Shown: positions 12,374 through 25,300 of the stretch, piece after piece
How the letters are laid out: every line of letters begins with the position of its first letter
Position numbering within the stretch: the stretch's first letter is position 1
Origin: Straminergon stramineum
Taxonomy: Eukaryota; Streptophyta; Bryopsida; Hypnales; Calliergonaceae
Length of the DNA stretch: 64,000 bases
Direction: 5' to 3'
NCBI GenBank assembly: GCA_963920665.1
Contig: OY987269.1
Location: 19,904,501 to 19,968,500, forward strand
Made by a program: the position numbers and the translations under genes
Notes under the pieces: generated by a model
What the model was told of the DNA's origin: nothing
Database searches by the model: none
The model's input: the letters and a program-made list of their open reading frames with translations, nothing else

Positions 12374-12620
12374 CTTTAAGTTATATGATTGACATGATTC
12401 GATTAGCAAAAACACTCCTAAAAGACTCTTTATTCATATGGGACCCACATTTACTACTCCCATTGTCTACTCTTTATTATCACCATTTTTAATGTAATTT
12501 GCTACACTAAAAACAAAACAAATAAAGGAAAACAAAAAAGAAAAGAAAAAGGTTGGCCAAATTGGATTAGATTACACTTGGAGTAGTGAGTAAAACTTTT
12601 AGCACACTTTTAGACCCCCC

Positions 12621-12660
12621 AAAAGGCATAAAAAGGCATAAAAAGACATAAAAAGGCATA
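12621..12660. repeat. 10-bp tandem repeat, four units
   Basis: Four units of AAAAGGCATA, one with a G-to-A change. The region 12660-14200 shows no supportable gene, although 12660-13000 is a little richer in GC than its surroundings. Confidence 0.95.
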
Positions 12661-14209
12661 AAAAAGTAATGTATGGCAGCCTTGTAGTGGCCATCCCCAG
12701 AAAGGCCACCACATGGCCGACGGACAAGCATGACGAGCGACGGCGCATCATGTATTTTATATGTCGTCTTGTGCAATGTGGATGCTGCCTGTGAAATTCT
12801 TGAATCAAGACACTTTGCAACTTTCCGGGTATGACAACAAGTGAAGATCGTTTGACGGATTCCCAAAGTACTTCACTCCAGTGAAAAGTTCTCGATTGCT
12901 TGCTCGAATGATGATGATAATTCATCGATCGATCAAATGTCGATGAAATTGTTTGAAATTGAAAGTAAGTGTCATGTTGAGAGTTGAAGTCCGAATATGA
13001 CAATGAAAAATTAAAAAAAATTCTATCCAGAAATGCAGGGACTTAGAATGGAAAGAAAGGAACAGGGTATTCTATTGTGTGACGAAGACATTCCATTGAT
13101 TTAAAAAAAAATTTGTTTTGGGGAAGCACATGGACAATTTCCATGGCAAGGGGAAACATTCCATTGAGTTGAGTAAAAGGGAACAGAACTCAAGGCAAGC
13201 CAGGGTCATTGGATAAGTTATGTCCAAAAGACTAGGCAAAAGAATCATTAAATAAACTTCTGTCCTGAGTTCTTTGTCTGTCACAAAAAAAGAAGAAATT
13301 TAAAAATAAAAAAAATCATCCACTTGAATCCAGTGAGAGAATTTTGAGTGAATCTAGTGCACAACTTTGTAAATAGTTATGGAGTATTATATTGAGTTTA
13401 GTATAACTGTAGAAATAATTTAGATTTGGACTACCATATATGTAAGTCATATGTCCCTTCGAAGTTAGGGCCTCTTTATACCAAAATATTTTGGGTTAGA
13501 GACCAAAGTAATGGAGTGTTTTTTATTGGAAGAGAGATATGATCCCAACACAAAGTTTCTATCAAAACACTCCATTTCTTTGGGCTCCAACAGAGAGTGT
13601 TCTAGGTGTAAACATGCCCTTACCTATGGTAGAACCATCCATTATTAGTTACTCAAGCATTTTGTGCATGATCTGGAGTAGTGAAAGGCAATGTTAATTT
13701 ATTGCCTTGTAAAAAGATAGAAATGATGGGTGTTGTTAAATTTTCATAATTTTTTTGCTTAAAATTCAAATTGTTAAGAATTTTGGAAGCCAAAAGTTGG
13801 CTTGCACCCATCCCCAATACATAGAATCTTCTATAACTACTCATCCAATGACTAATTTGACTCTCAAAACCAAGCACATGTGTCATTACAAAGATAGTGA
13901 GAAGATGGTGAGAAACTCAAAAACTAATGGTTAGAAATCAATCATATCTTTGTTGAATTTTCTAGTACCCATAGATTGTCCAGAGGGCCTAGTTGGTAGT
14001 GGGTGGTTCTACCATGGTGCAAAAATGAAATGAAAGTAAGTAAGTTACAAAGGAGCTACATTGGACCAAATGCCACTAGGGCTACTTTGATTTGTCTTAC
14101 TAGGATGGATGACACTAATTGATCCAAGTCATATTATTTAGAAAGGTGGATGTAAATCCATCCTATAAAGTAATCCCTGAAGGGTGAATTCATCCTTCAA
14201 AAAAATATA

Positions 14210-14345
14210 GGAATTTTTTATTTGCCACATATGATAAAATTTGCAAATTTTGAATTCATATTTGTAATTAGAAGCCCCAAATTAGTTGGTAGAGGTGAAG
14301 AACATAGAATTAACACAACACAAAATAGGTGCCCCTTGTAGAACA
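14210..14345. repeat. Dispersed repeat G, copy 1
   Basis: It matches 42670-42790 in the same orientation; both contain 'gcaaattttgaattcatat' and 'ggccccaaatta/agccccaaatta' followed by 'cacaaaata'. No ends could be defined. The rest of 14345-16630 is AT-rich and shows nothing further beyond a poly-G run at about 16373-16384. Confidence 0.6.
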
Positions 14346-16633
14346 CAAAATTCACCCTACATGGCCCACTTCATAGGACGGGGTTGGTGTCATGTCTTTT
14401 GAAAGAGTTTCATGTTGAAATTTTATTAAATGGAACCAATTTTTACAAATGGAAAATTTTTGGGTGATGCTAAATAAATTCCTCTCATTCCCAAATAGGG
14501 ACAACGAAGTGTAGAATTTGTTTTGTCTCATAGTCTAAGTGAATTTTTTTTTTAAATTTCAACCTGTAATTGGAATAAAAAAAAAATGTATTTATGAATA
14601 GTTATGAATTAAAAATGCAATTGCGGGTGCACACTACAAGGGTGTACAATGCAAAAAGTGGCCCTATTTATGGATGAGGGGTAGGTCTTGGTATTCCAAT
14701 GTCAATCACATCCCTTATACACCTACATACATCTAGGATGTATGCACCTCCATTAGGGGAGGTTTGAGGCCTTTACAAGATTGTGAGTTCCTAAGTTGCG
14801 GGGAATGCAAGAATTGCGCCACTATTGTAGTTTGATGTGGCTGAGACCATGCCATGTCAAAGAAAAAAATGAATTTTTTTTATCAACTTCTTTTTGTAAT
14901 TCAAAACTAATCATTTTTTTTTTAATTTTTTGATATTTATTTTTGATAGTAGCCAGTTGTTACTGGACAACGCAAGGAAACAAGGAGGGGAATAGGCTTG
15001 AAATGGCCCTCCCGTGGCCACAAATCCCCTCTAGTGCACAAGACAACCTCATTATGAACTTGCTTGTTAATTTCCATAAGGATTGGAGTAATAGAAGATT
15101 GTTTTCAAAGCCATGTTATGAAATTAGGTACATAGGAAAAACAAATTCAAGGAATCTTTTTCTTGAGATGGCCTTTGTTTGGCTAGGTTTCTCTCTCAAA
15201 GACAATCCATAGTGAGCATTTCAAGAAGTGTTTGACATGGAAAAATGATAGAATGCAAACTTTTGTTCTAATCAAAAGTAATTTTGGGCCAAAGGAAGGT
15301 AACTTGATGAACTAAACGAGTAAAATATAAAATTATAAAAATATTCTTTGAAGATATGAACAACATTTGAAGTTGGGCAACTATCTTAAAATGATTGATT
15401 GAGCATTTGAATATTAAATACCATCTTAATTCCAAATAATAAGAATTCATCCAACTGGTATAAAATTTAACTAAGATAGAAACCTCAATAATTCTTAAGA
15501 AGGTCAATGAAGCCACTAGTAGGATGTTTGCTAAAATAGACTAAGTTCTAGACCTACGATTGTTTGGGGTTTTGGAATTAGTTTCTACAAGCATATATCT
15601 ACTAATCAAACCGACTTATAGGCCTTAGAGTGTAGTTTTCTCGCGAGTAATTTCAAATAAAAAAACTTTCAACCAATAAAATGGAAAAATGAAAAAATTA
15701 CAACTTGTAGATCCCTTGAGTGTTATATAAGGTATATGTATCCTAAATTGTTACTTAAAAGGAATGTGATTTGATCATTATAAGTGACTTTCTTGGGTGT
15801 TTCTTCAAAAAAGCTTGTAGATCATTTTCAATCTAAAATTTATGGCTTCTAGAGGATATTAGAAAAAAATTAAAAATATTAGACCTCATTCATTCAAACT
15901 TGCAAAATGGAACATAGAAGTAAAGGATCTTGACATTTTGCATACAAGCTCATTGGCTCCATCTTTCAAGGATTAGGGGAGAATGTTAGTTCAACAAATA
16001 TGGATTTGAGAGCATCCTCAATACACTACTTTCACATTAGTCAAAAATTATAAATATTTTTTGTCCAACTATGTTAGAAGGGGTATTAAAGATGGTATGA
16101 TATCCACCCTTAAAAATTCTAGACACACAACATTTACATCAAAAATAACAAATTAAATGTATCCATCTCCTTGTCTAGGGTTAGTGCTTGTCTAGGCTTG
16201 CAAATTTTGTTTCATAACATCATACAATTAATTTAGAATTTGTAGTTCCAAATATGAATTCAATTTCCCAATTTTAATCATGTGTGGGAAATGGTAAGTT
16301 CATGTGTTCTCTCCAAAGGTTAAAAGACCATAAGACTAGAAAAGTTCTAGCCCTAGCCCACTAGATCTTGGCGGGGGGGGGGGGATCAAATTACAAGTTC
16401 ATTCAAAAAAATGTAGGGTAAATTTGAGATACAATAAATTTATCATAGGTATACCTGTTATGGCTTCATATTATTTTTATTATGATTATTTTTGATTTGA
16501 CACATGTGTAAAAAGAAGATTAGAGGACTTCAATTCACTTTCAAATCCTTTCCTTATCAAACATTAGAATATTTCAATCCATTAAGAGACAATATTGTGT
16601 TTCTTTGTCTACATAATCCAAAACACATCCAAG

Positions 16634-17186
16634 TTAACCCTTAGAGGATTAGGTGTTCAAATTTTGAACAATTGATGAATGCAAACACATTCTAAGCATA
16701 CAAAAATATATTTTTTCATCCATCATTTAAATAAATATTCTTGTGTTAGTTCTTGAACATTTGTATGGTATAAATTCTAAAGTTTTTGCTTTGCAAATAT
16801 TCTATAATTCAAAAGGTATTGTAGGTCTAGCCTCAAAAAATAACATTTTTAGTTCAAATAATGACCTTTCAAAAATGACTTGAAAAAAAAAATTAAACTA
16901 AAAATCTTCAAAAATCACTATGATTAGAACTTAACATTTTAAACTCAAAGGCATTTTTTTTGTAAAAATAAAAAATAGTCAATATTTAATTGATTTTTGT
17001 AGGAGTTTTAAATTTTTGAGTTCACATATTATTGAAAATGATTGGTTTGTGTACCATTTGATCTAGCTGCATGGATATAATCTATGGATCATTTTTTACA
17101 ACTACTTTTTGAGAGTCATCATCAAATTATTCTCCTAAGTTGCATTTCATAGTACATCTTCGCAACTTTGGTCCTTTAGGGGTTAA
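16634..17186. mobile_element. TTAA-flanked element, family B, copy 2
   Basis: It begins TTAACCCTTAGAGGATTAGG and ends TTTGGTCCTTTAGGGGTTAA, with TTAA present at both edges, length 553 bp. The body matches 3336-3911 and the sequence after 56356. This copy gives the clean reference for the uninterrupted B element against which the nested insertion at 56413-56668 is recognised. Confidence 0.75.
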
Positions 17187-17463
17187 GGTCGACAAGTGTC
17201 TAATGGATGACTTTTCTAGATCACTATTGTATAACCAACCTGACTTACTGTAGATCAATGTGTTGGGAAGGTATGATGCTTTGCTAGATACCCAAGAAAG
17301 ACTTCTCAGTGAATTAGAGGATAGGAGTGGGCTCCATAACATTGTCTAATAACCAGGCAACGGTCCTCTCCATGTTTGAAAGCTACTATATAAGCCTCCC
17401 AAGATGCATGTGAGAGATTTATCAAGCAGTAATGTAAGGATTGGGGTTGGTTGAAGAGCCATC

Positions 17464-17605
17464 AATAAGACAATTTTGTTCACTACGGGGATCCCCATTT
17501 TAAGGAGGCAAAAGCCCCCCCTGCCCCTCCACCTAAACAATTGATTATGTGAGGAGCCACATCATATCAAATAAGACAATTTTGTTCACTGTAGGGGTCC
17601 CCTTT
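17464..17605. repeat. Short duplicated segment
   Basis: The stretch 'ataagacaattttgttcact' followed by a GGGG-T/ATCCCC block occurs at about 17466 and again at about 17570, roughly 104 bp apart. The intervening sequence has C- and G-rich runs. No gene is visible. Confidence 0.7.
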
Positions 17606-18059
17606 TACTCACAAGTCCCCCCTTTCTAAAAGGCCCCCTGCCTCATTGGTAATCAACTGGTTATACACTGTTCCAATTTTTAAAATTATTATTTTTTTAA
17701 ATAAAAAGCTTTTGATTTTCGTTTCGTTTCCAACCCAGGCCGGGTTCTGGGACTCAGGGGGGCTCCATCCCCACCGTCGGATCTCCAGTTCCCCACCAAT
17801 GAAAATCAACGGCCCTTGATTATCTCGGTTCAAAACTTGCCCTAGATGGATCACGGGGGGAACGTTGGTCACTTGGTTCCCGAGGAAAGCTCCCCAAGTT
17901 CCCCTGACGTTCTCAGACAGTCGGGGAACGTTGACCGGTACAGCAAAGGGAGTTAAGGAACTGACTCCGATGGGGAACGGCGACAGCAGCAGCCAGTCGT
18001 ACAGTGGCCTTACTAGTTACCGCACGAATGGCGGGCTTGGGTGGTTATGGGGCAGGCAG

Positions 18060-18460
18060 GCAGGCGGACAGGCAGGGAAAAAGAAAAAAGAAAAAAAGAA
18101 AAAGAGACAAAAGGAAGAGCCAAAAGAAAGGGGGGAAAAAATTGAGAGGACAAAAAAAAGAGAGCAGTATGTTGTCTGTACTCTAGTTATTTTAATTTGG
18201 GTGTCCCACAGGAATAAGTAGAAGAGTACACGATGGAAGGCTTGGTTATATGGTAGGGAAGGAGAAGGGGAAGAACGGGGTAAAAGAAGAGACAAGGGAG
18301 AAAAAGGAGGGGAAAAGAATTATAGAAAGAACACCACAATAATAAGGAATACCATACAATGGAAGACTTGGTTACATGGTCGGGAAGAAGAGGAAGAAGA
18401 AGAAAGGGAAAAAGAAAAGAGAAGAGAAAAGAGAGAAGAAGAAGGGGGGAAAAAGAGCAA
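18060..18460. repeat. Purine-rich low-complexity tract
   Basis: The + strand is dominated by A and G, with many AAAAAGA and GGAAG runs in two blocks (about 18070-18165 and 18240-18450). The open frames on both strands here are products of low complexity. A related segment, 'ggttatatggt...gggaa' and 'ggttacatggtcgggaa', occurs at about 18243 and 18370 and suggests local duplication. Confidence 0.8.
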
Positions 18461-20043
18461 TTGAATGCATTGTTTTTATTTCCATAAATGCATTCCACAA
18501 TAATTGAATGATAATGGGTTGTTCACGTTAGGGGATTTGCAACAAAAGTGAGATTTTGATATAGATTTGTAGAAAGGGGTGAATTTGTAAAGAGGATTCC
18601 CCTTGAGGCAATGGATAACCTCTAAGAGCTTCTACTCAAAAATTTCTTAACAAACTGCATGATGCAAGAATCACACATTCAAATTGTGTTTTGAAGTCTA
18701 AAACTTAGCAGGATATGTACATTTTGTGGTGGCAAAGAGAATGCTATTAAGAAATTGGTATGTAGTTGAGTATTGGAAACACCAAAGTGAAGGCTTTCTC
18801 AAAACTATATCCTTTGGACAAAGATTGTCCTTTTACATGTTGGGTTGGGTGGGATGCTAGGCCTAATAGGAAAATTTTGACCCACTATTTAGTTTTGCGG
18901 GTCAAATATAGAGAAAATGAGTGACTAAATCCCATCATATCTAGCCTTGTGTTGCATGCTTTCACATTGGACATGTGAGATATTGAATGAGTTTCAATTG
19001 CCATTTTAATTTTGAAGATTAAAACTTGTATATTCACTACAAAAGAATAGATTATAACTCATACTACTCTTGAAGTTCAAAATGTTCTAGATACAATTAA
19101 TATAGTAGGATCTACATTATTTTCATACTATCACATAGAGATTGATTGTCATTCAATTCTTGTGTAATTCTCATCTACATTTCCTCTGATTGATGGAAAA
19201 TACCCTCATTCATAGTCAAGATTGATTCAATTAGTGTAAAAGGATCTTGCACTATTGGAATTCAAGTAGAAGTATGTGAAGTTGTGCCTCCACTCCAACC
19301 CTACTCCAACATGCCTTAATTTTGTTTGGTAGAGGTCTTTTGAAGAGTTATGAATAAGTTCAGATTTTTCTTAGGTAAGTGTTAGCATAATTTCTTCAAT
19401 TTTACATATAGAGCAACATAATAGTAGTGTAAAGTAATAAATCCTTTTTGTACACAATTTTGAATTTTTCTAAAGGTGATCTGAAGAAGCACTTAAAATA
19501 ACACTCAAACCTCTACATGCTTCATAGTCAATATCATTAATGATGAATAAAGTGCTTGTGGGCATTGTTTCATCCAAATAAATTTCCATTACCTAATGTA
19601 TACGCTGGTTCAAATAAAGACGTCTAGTGGTAGTAAACAATATGAAAAACAATTTCATTGCTCTATGAAAAGTTTTTATCTACTAGGGAATTCACACTAG
19701 TGCAACATTCACTTGAAGTTAACATCATATCATCACCCACTCCCTCCAAAACTCAAGACGAAACTATACTTATAGTAGACAAGTTTGGGATCAAGTCGTG
19801 AGGTAATTCCAAATTTTGTTTGGTCGACAAAATGGATTTGTTCAAGATCAAAGGAGTTGTGAAGGAGCTTCTATGAAATAATAGTGCAACTACAAAGGAA
19901 CTTTCACAAATGAATATAATTCCACTAGACGTTGAGTTCCTAATGTGAAGCTATGCATTGGATGGACAAAATCCATGATGGCATAGAAATTTTCCTCCAT
20001 AGTAAAGTAGATGAAGTAGTGAGACTAAGGGTTTCGTCCACTG
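18460..20043. other. Intergenic, nothing recognised
   Basis: AT-rich sequence with no supportable gene, repeat pair or RNA gene seen. Confidence 0.5.
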
Positions 20044-20241
20044 CACTACAAGAGAAAAAAAAGGTATTTTAAGTATAGTCCTAAAAGTAATGACTTAAAA
20101 GGGGGGGGGGGTGTTAGTAAAATTTCACTAGAAATATATGTGTTTTAAGCAAAAAAAATTCTAGAAACACTCTTTCCAGATCATTACTTATAGGACTATA
20201 CTACTAGGACTATACTTAAAATACCCCTTTCTCTTATAATG
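20044..20241. mobile_element. CACTA-like miniature element (198 bp)
   Basis: The left end reads CACTACAAGAGAAA and the reverse complement of the right end reads CATTATAAGAGAAA; both continue into GGTATTTTAAGTATAGTCCT. Flanking trinucleotides are CTG on the left and CTA on the right, a near-match to the 3-bp target duplication of this superfamily. CACTACAAGAAAA-type ends are characteristic of plant CACTA (En/Spm) elements. It is non-autonomous and holds a run of about 12 G residues. Confidence 0.7.
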
Positions 20242-21300
20242 CTACCACTGGACATTTTGATTTAAACTTGGCCTAATATTTGAATATAATGTATAAACTC
20301 TCTTTTATGTTATATTTGATGACATTGAGGTTACTGTAGCTTTGCTAAAAGTTGAAAGCAAAAATGTGCAAAATTCAGAACTGATTTCATTCATCAAAGG
20401 ATAAAGATGCATTATTTTGGATAAAATCTTATAATGATTTTTATTTCTTTGAAATTGATTTTGATTAAAAAAAAGGACACTAGTAATAATTTTGATTCTA
20501 TTTTGGTACATCAATTGAATCGAACAGTTTTAGGCTTGAGTAATTAGTGTTTCCCCCCCCTCCCCTTTGACCCACACTTACAACTAGTCCTTAAGAGATT
20601 TCTTTTGAGTGATTTTTTGATAAGAAGCATTGAAATTCTCTTAGAGGGAATATTCGGCAAGATGTTCTTCCTTTTCAATAAACGAAATTGCTAAGTTGCA
20701 TCGAATCTTGGGATGGGATCACTCTATTTTGGATGAATGTACACTATTTTGGATGAATAATTATATTTCCATCCATCCATTGCAGGTTTCAGCCATTTCC
20801 ACTAGATGGAAAAAGCTTTGTCACTCTAGTGAAGATTGCCATGCTTCCTGCACTGCTCAAAATAAATGAAAAAAACAAAACCTTGTAAGATAGTCCTGCC
20901 CCCAATGACAAAAAGGGTCGTCAGTCTCCGAATTGCAAGAAAGGCGAAAAAGAAAAAGATATGGCAAAGGGATAAGTACTTGACGCCAGCGGATGCAAGC
21001 CTGCGAGGCCATCGGAAAGACGGACGAAGGTAAAAAAACCCTCCGTGGACCCCACCACCGCTGAAAAAGAAAAAGAAAAAACAAAACAACGAGCGCCAGC
21101 GCCTGTATTCAAGCGAAATCAGCGAATCAATTTTAACGAAAGGGTATGGGCATGTGGGCCTGCGGGGCCCCCCTTCCAATACAAATCTAAAGTTTTTTTT
21201 AGTTTTTTTAGTTTTTCTGATATGATAAAACATGGATGATAAAATTTGGATGGATGAATGAATCCACCCCTATCTTACTAGACTAGTGAACCTCTTCCGG
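20242..21300. other. Intergenic before the histidine kinase gene
   Basis: Sequence becomes richer in GC after about 20870. No supportable coding region; the overlapping open frames at 20826-21239 lie on both strands and look like chance. Confidence 0.45.
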
Positions 21301-22312
21301 AAAGAAAGAGAGCTTCTGATCCACGGGAAGAAGCTTCACCCCATTTAGAATTTCGAACGAATTGACAAACAAAACACGAGGTCTAAATAAAAGGAAATTA
21401 GACCTCCTATAAAAGGAATCCCAATGGACGACAGTGATGGGCCGTAAGGTTGTGTACCGGCTAGGAAGCGTGCATTCCCAGTCAGCGGATGAATGAAATT
21501 GTGACGGGAGGGATGAAGAAACGTGGATGTACTGAGGTCGTTTTCGGATGATTTCTGTGGATGAACGGGCGGGTTATGCGTTCGAGGATTTATTAGTATG
21601 CGGTTTTCTACTAGAGTTTTGTTGTTTGCCTGGACTGACTGGAATGGGTTGTGGACCTTGTGTGTGGTGGTATGGTCGCACATGGATGGTTGATCGAGCT
21701 CTGGCGGGGAAAGAGGACTTTTCTGTGTTGTAGCGAGGGTCATTGGCTCGGGAATTTTGTTGTTTTAGAAAGATGTAGATGGCGGGGGAAAGGGAGAGGA
21801 AGAGGAAGAGGAGAATTTTGGGGGGTGGATAGTTTGTGGAGGAGCGATTTGGTGAGGGATTCTTGCGGAGGACGGTGTTGTTTGATTTTGGTTAGGGAGC
21901 ATGATGCGTTTCGGACGGGGATGGTGAGATTTGAGAATTGGTTTAGAAGGGAGAACAGGGATGAAGCGGTGGAAGAGGAAGAGCGACGGTGAATGGTTGT
22001 GTGGAATTGATGCGGTAGCCGCGGGGGAATGGAGAAGGTCGAGAAAGTCTATTTGAGGTTTATGAATCCTAATGGCGTGAACAAGAGGGAGGAGGTTTGT
22101 GAGAAATTGAAGAGTGGATAGGATCTTGAATTTGAGGAGGAAAATGAATGGAGCTTGGGGTGAATCTTGGAGGTTAGGGGGATTCAAGAAACAGAACAGG
22201 GATGATTCGGGGTAGAGTTGTGGAGTTGTGGTGGTGGAAGCGGCGGTGTAAGAAGTTCGTGAACGTGTGTGGAGTTTCGGGATTTTGGATGAGAGTAGAG
22301 TGAGGTATGTAA
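21301..22312 (+). promoter_or_regulatory. Probable promoter and 5' leader of the histidine kinase gene
   Basis: About 1 kb of GC-richer DNA immediately before the kinase start codon. It contains several upstream ATGs with short frames (for example from 21548 and 21651) and a G-rich purine stretch near 21780-21830. No TATA box could be assigned with confidence. A 198-codon frame on the opposite strand (21765-22361) has a biased composition and overlaps the kinase start, so I do not regard it as a gene. Confidence 0.4.
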
Positions 22313-25300
22313 ATGGGAAGCGAGTTGTTTCCCGCTGCGGACATGGTGGACGTGCAACCAATGTCCTGGCTGTGGCCGGAGTCCACGCAGGCGTTGATGG
22401 TGGACAGGCGGAGCGGGCATGTTAGGAATCCGAAGGTGGCCGACACAAATATGCTGCCGAAGGAAAACACGTTTGTGGATTCCGAGCACTTCATGGAGCT
22501 CTTACACCGGAGTGGCTCCGGAGATGCGCATCATGCTTCCCTCGTCCGTCTCTATGAAGATCGTCAAGTCAATGCCGTGAATCTCCTCAAGCAGGAGCTT
22601 GAAACTTTGAACGCCGCGCGATTGGAAGCCGAACAGCGTCAGATCCAAATTATGGAGGAGAGCATGTATGAGCCTATATATAGCACTGGCGATGGGTCCA
22701 CGCTCAGTGAAGACAGCCCTCGGTACGAGCATTGTCTTGGTGACGATGGTCCGGGGTCCTGGAGCTCCGTGCCCGGCAGTGATAGCTGTTCAGTGGACAT
22801 GGAAGGAGACAGCTTCGGGCCTGCTGAGATTTGGCGAGACCGCGCTCGTGGTTATGCGAAGCTGTTGACGGATAGCATACGTCGGGAGGAGGTTTTGATT
22901 CAGAAATTGAATGAGTATGCTTCTCTTCCTCCTCAGACTTGGCAGCCTATGGAAGAGGTTCGGCAGCAGCTCCATCGCTTTGACAATTTCTTACGATTTT
23001 CTTTAAGGAAGGCGCCGATCGTAATCGGACACCAGGTGCACCTCCAATCTTTCCACCTCTTGTGAAATTCAAAAAAAATAATCCTTTTTTTCTCAATCTG
23101 AACAGAGGTGGCGCTATGATTTCTCTCAGATTGGCAATTCTTGAGGTCTTCACTTGATATTTCTACCGTTCAATTTGCAAATTTTAGAATGTCGCAGGTG
23201 GTACAGCGTTTTCAGGTTAATTATTCCCATGTCTTCCAATTAAAGTGTATCAGACCTAGGTAATATTTTCTGCTGCTATATTATCCAGTGAAAAGCTTTC
23301 ACCGTAGTGGAAGCTATTTGCGATGTATGATCCGATTTAAAGGTTTTAAAAGAGAACAAGGTTCCTGTTAGCAAGTGCCAGTATATTTTCTTTTTTTGGA
23401 GTACTCCTACGCTCTGGCACTCATAGAAGTCGCAAAATTCCATCAGAAAATTGCGAAATTTTGGTTCTTATACCTTGGTCGTTGAAGCATTTTGACCTTC
23501 CGAATGCTTTTCGGCTATGTCGTGGGCTGGAAAAATCTAAATTGTTATTTCATTCGATTTGCAGGACAGCGAATTAAGATATCGGTTCATCTACAACGCC
23601 TTCCCTACACTGCTTGAGGAGGTACTTTGGGAACGCTCCATTTCTTCTCATGTTCATTCTCGTGAATCCGTTTTGATGACTTCAGCGACGAGACACTCTG
23701 CAGCAACACAACATCAATTGCTGTTATATTTTCATTAACCCTGTTCTTGTCATTTTGTTGTTTAGGAGGTGATTGGTAAGACGGATGGAGAGATATATAG
23801 GGGAGCAGGAGTGATAGAGTTGATGGACTTCAAGCGTGAGGTAATGCGGAAGGGTCGCCCTGAGAAACGAGAAATATCGTTCAACACCGACCTTTTTGGC
23901 GAAAAAACATTCTTGGTTGCTGTAGAACCTGTGTTTAGCCGTTCAGGAGAAGCCGTGGGGATCAACTATGTTGCTATGGACGTAAGTGAACAGGTGGACA
24001 AACGTGAACGAATCGCACGTCTTCGCGAGCAAGTTGCTGTGCAAAAAGCCATGGAAGCAGAGCTTCACAAAACCATTCACATCACGGGTACTTTCCTCTC
24101 GAGACTTGTTATTGCAAATTTAATAGGATGAAATTTATTATATCGCGCAGTTTAGGGTGCTGAATTGCTTCGTCCTCTGGTATGGGAGTAATTTCTCTGA
24201 GCCTTCAGCACGTTAGGGTTGGTAATCACAGGCTCTAAGTGGTATCATGGCTTCCTCCCAGTTGCTTACTTCAGCAACCTCGTATGATATGACCGCGTTG
24301 GAATTATTAAAGATTTGAAAGTTTCCATATGCTATTCTTAAGCGGACTGAATCTGTGGAATTTTGTAGAGGAAACAATGCGGGCGAAGCAAATGCTGGCA
24401 ACGATGTCGCATGAAATTCGATCACCTCTGTCTGGTGTAGTAAGCATGGCGGAGGTCTTGGCCACCACGCAGCTTGACGAGGAACAGCGGCAGCTAGTGG
24501 ACGTCATGGTCTCATCTGGTGATCTTGTGCTCCAGCTCATCAATGACATTCTAGATCTCTCCAAGGTTCAATCGGGTATGTATTACGGAGTACTATTTTG
24601 GCACGATTATTCCTGGGGCAATTGCGGCACTTGCGGTAAAACCTTTGAAGAGTTTGGGTACGTTCTGTTGAAGAGTGTATGAATTTGCAATATTGGATTT
24701 TGATTGTTTACTCTGCTCTGGCAGGAGCAATGAAGTTTGAAGCCAAAAAGTTCCGACCTCGAGAGGTGGTGAAGCACGTGTTGCAAATGGCTCTTGCTAA
24801 CATGCAATCCAAGAACCTTGTCTTAGAAGGACGTATCTATGACGATGTACCGCTTGAGGTCATTGGTGATGTTTTGCGGATCCGTCAAGTTTTCACTAAT
24901 CTAGTTGGGTAATGCATCTTCGGACCCTTTTGTCCTTAATTTCAGATTTTGTGGCTCCCTGTATAGACTTTTTGGTATCTACCGTGCTCCGTATAAATCA
25001 TGTGAACCCATTAAGCAGCACATTCCTGTATGTCTTTGTTTTGATTGTGTACGTGTGCATGTTTGTGGGGGGTGGGGTGCAGCAATGCTATTAAGTTCAC
25101 TCATGAAGGTTCAGTGATGATAGTTGTTGGCGTGGTCCCTCCCCCCCCGCCCTCAATAGAAAGAGCAGCCAAAAATGTTTTTCAAGCAACTACTGGCATA
25201 ACTGCAACTGCTGATAGTGTAACCTCCTCTGGAGTTTTACCGGGTGTTTCAAGACCGCATTCTACTGGTGTAGCCTTGCACCAGGAAGTAGGTAACTCGT

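Noticed and set aside
12599..13003. 134-codon minus-strand frame, possible transposase remnant
   Set aside because: No recognisable transposase motif, a second overlapping frame of similar length exists in another phase, and it ends in the 10-bp tandem repeat.
18017..18498. Lys/Arg/Glu-rich and Phe/Leu/Ser-rich frames on the two strands
   Set aside because: Products of the purine-rich low-complexity tract.
21765..22361. 198-codon open frame on the minus strand next to the kinase start
   Set aside because: Biased Pro/Ser/Thr/His composition, no domain, overlaps the kinase 5' leader and first exon antisense; explained by GC- and purine-rich leader sequence.
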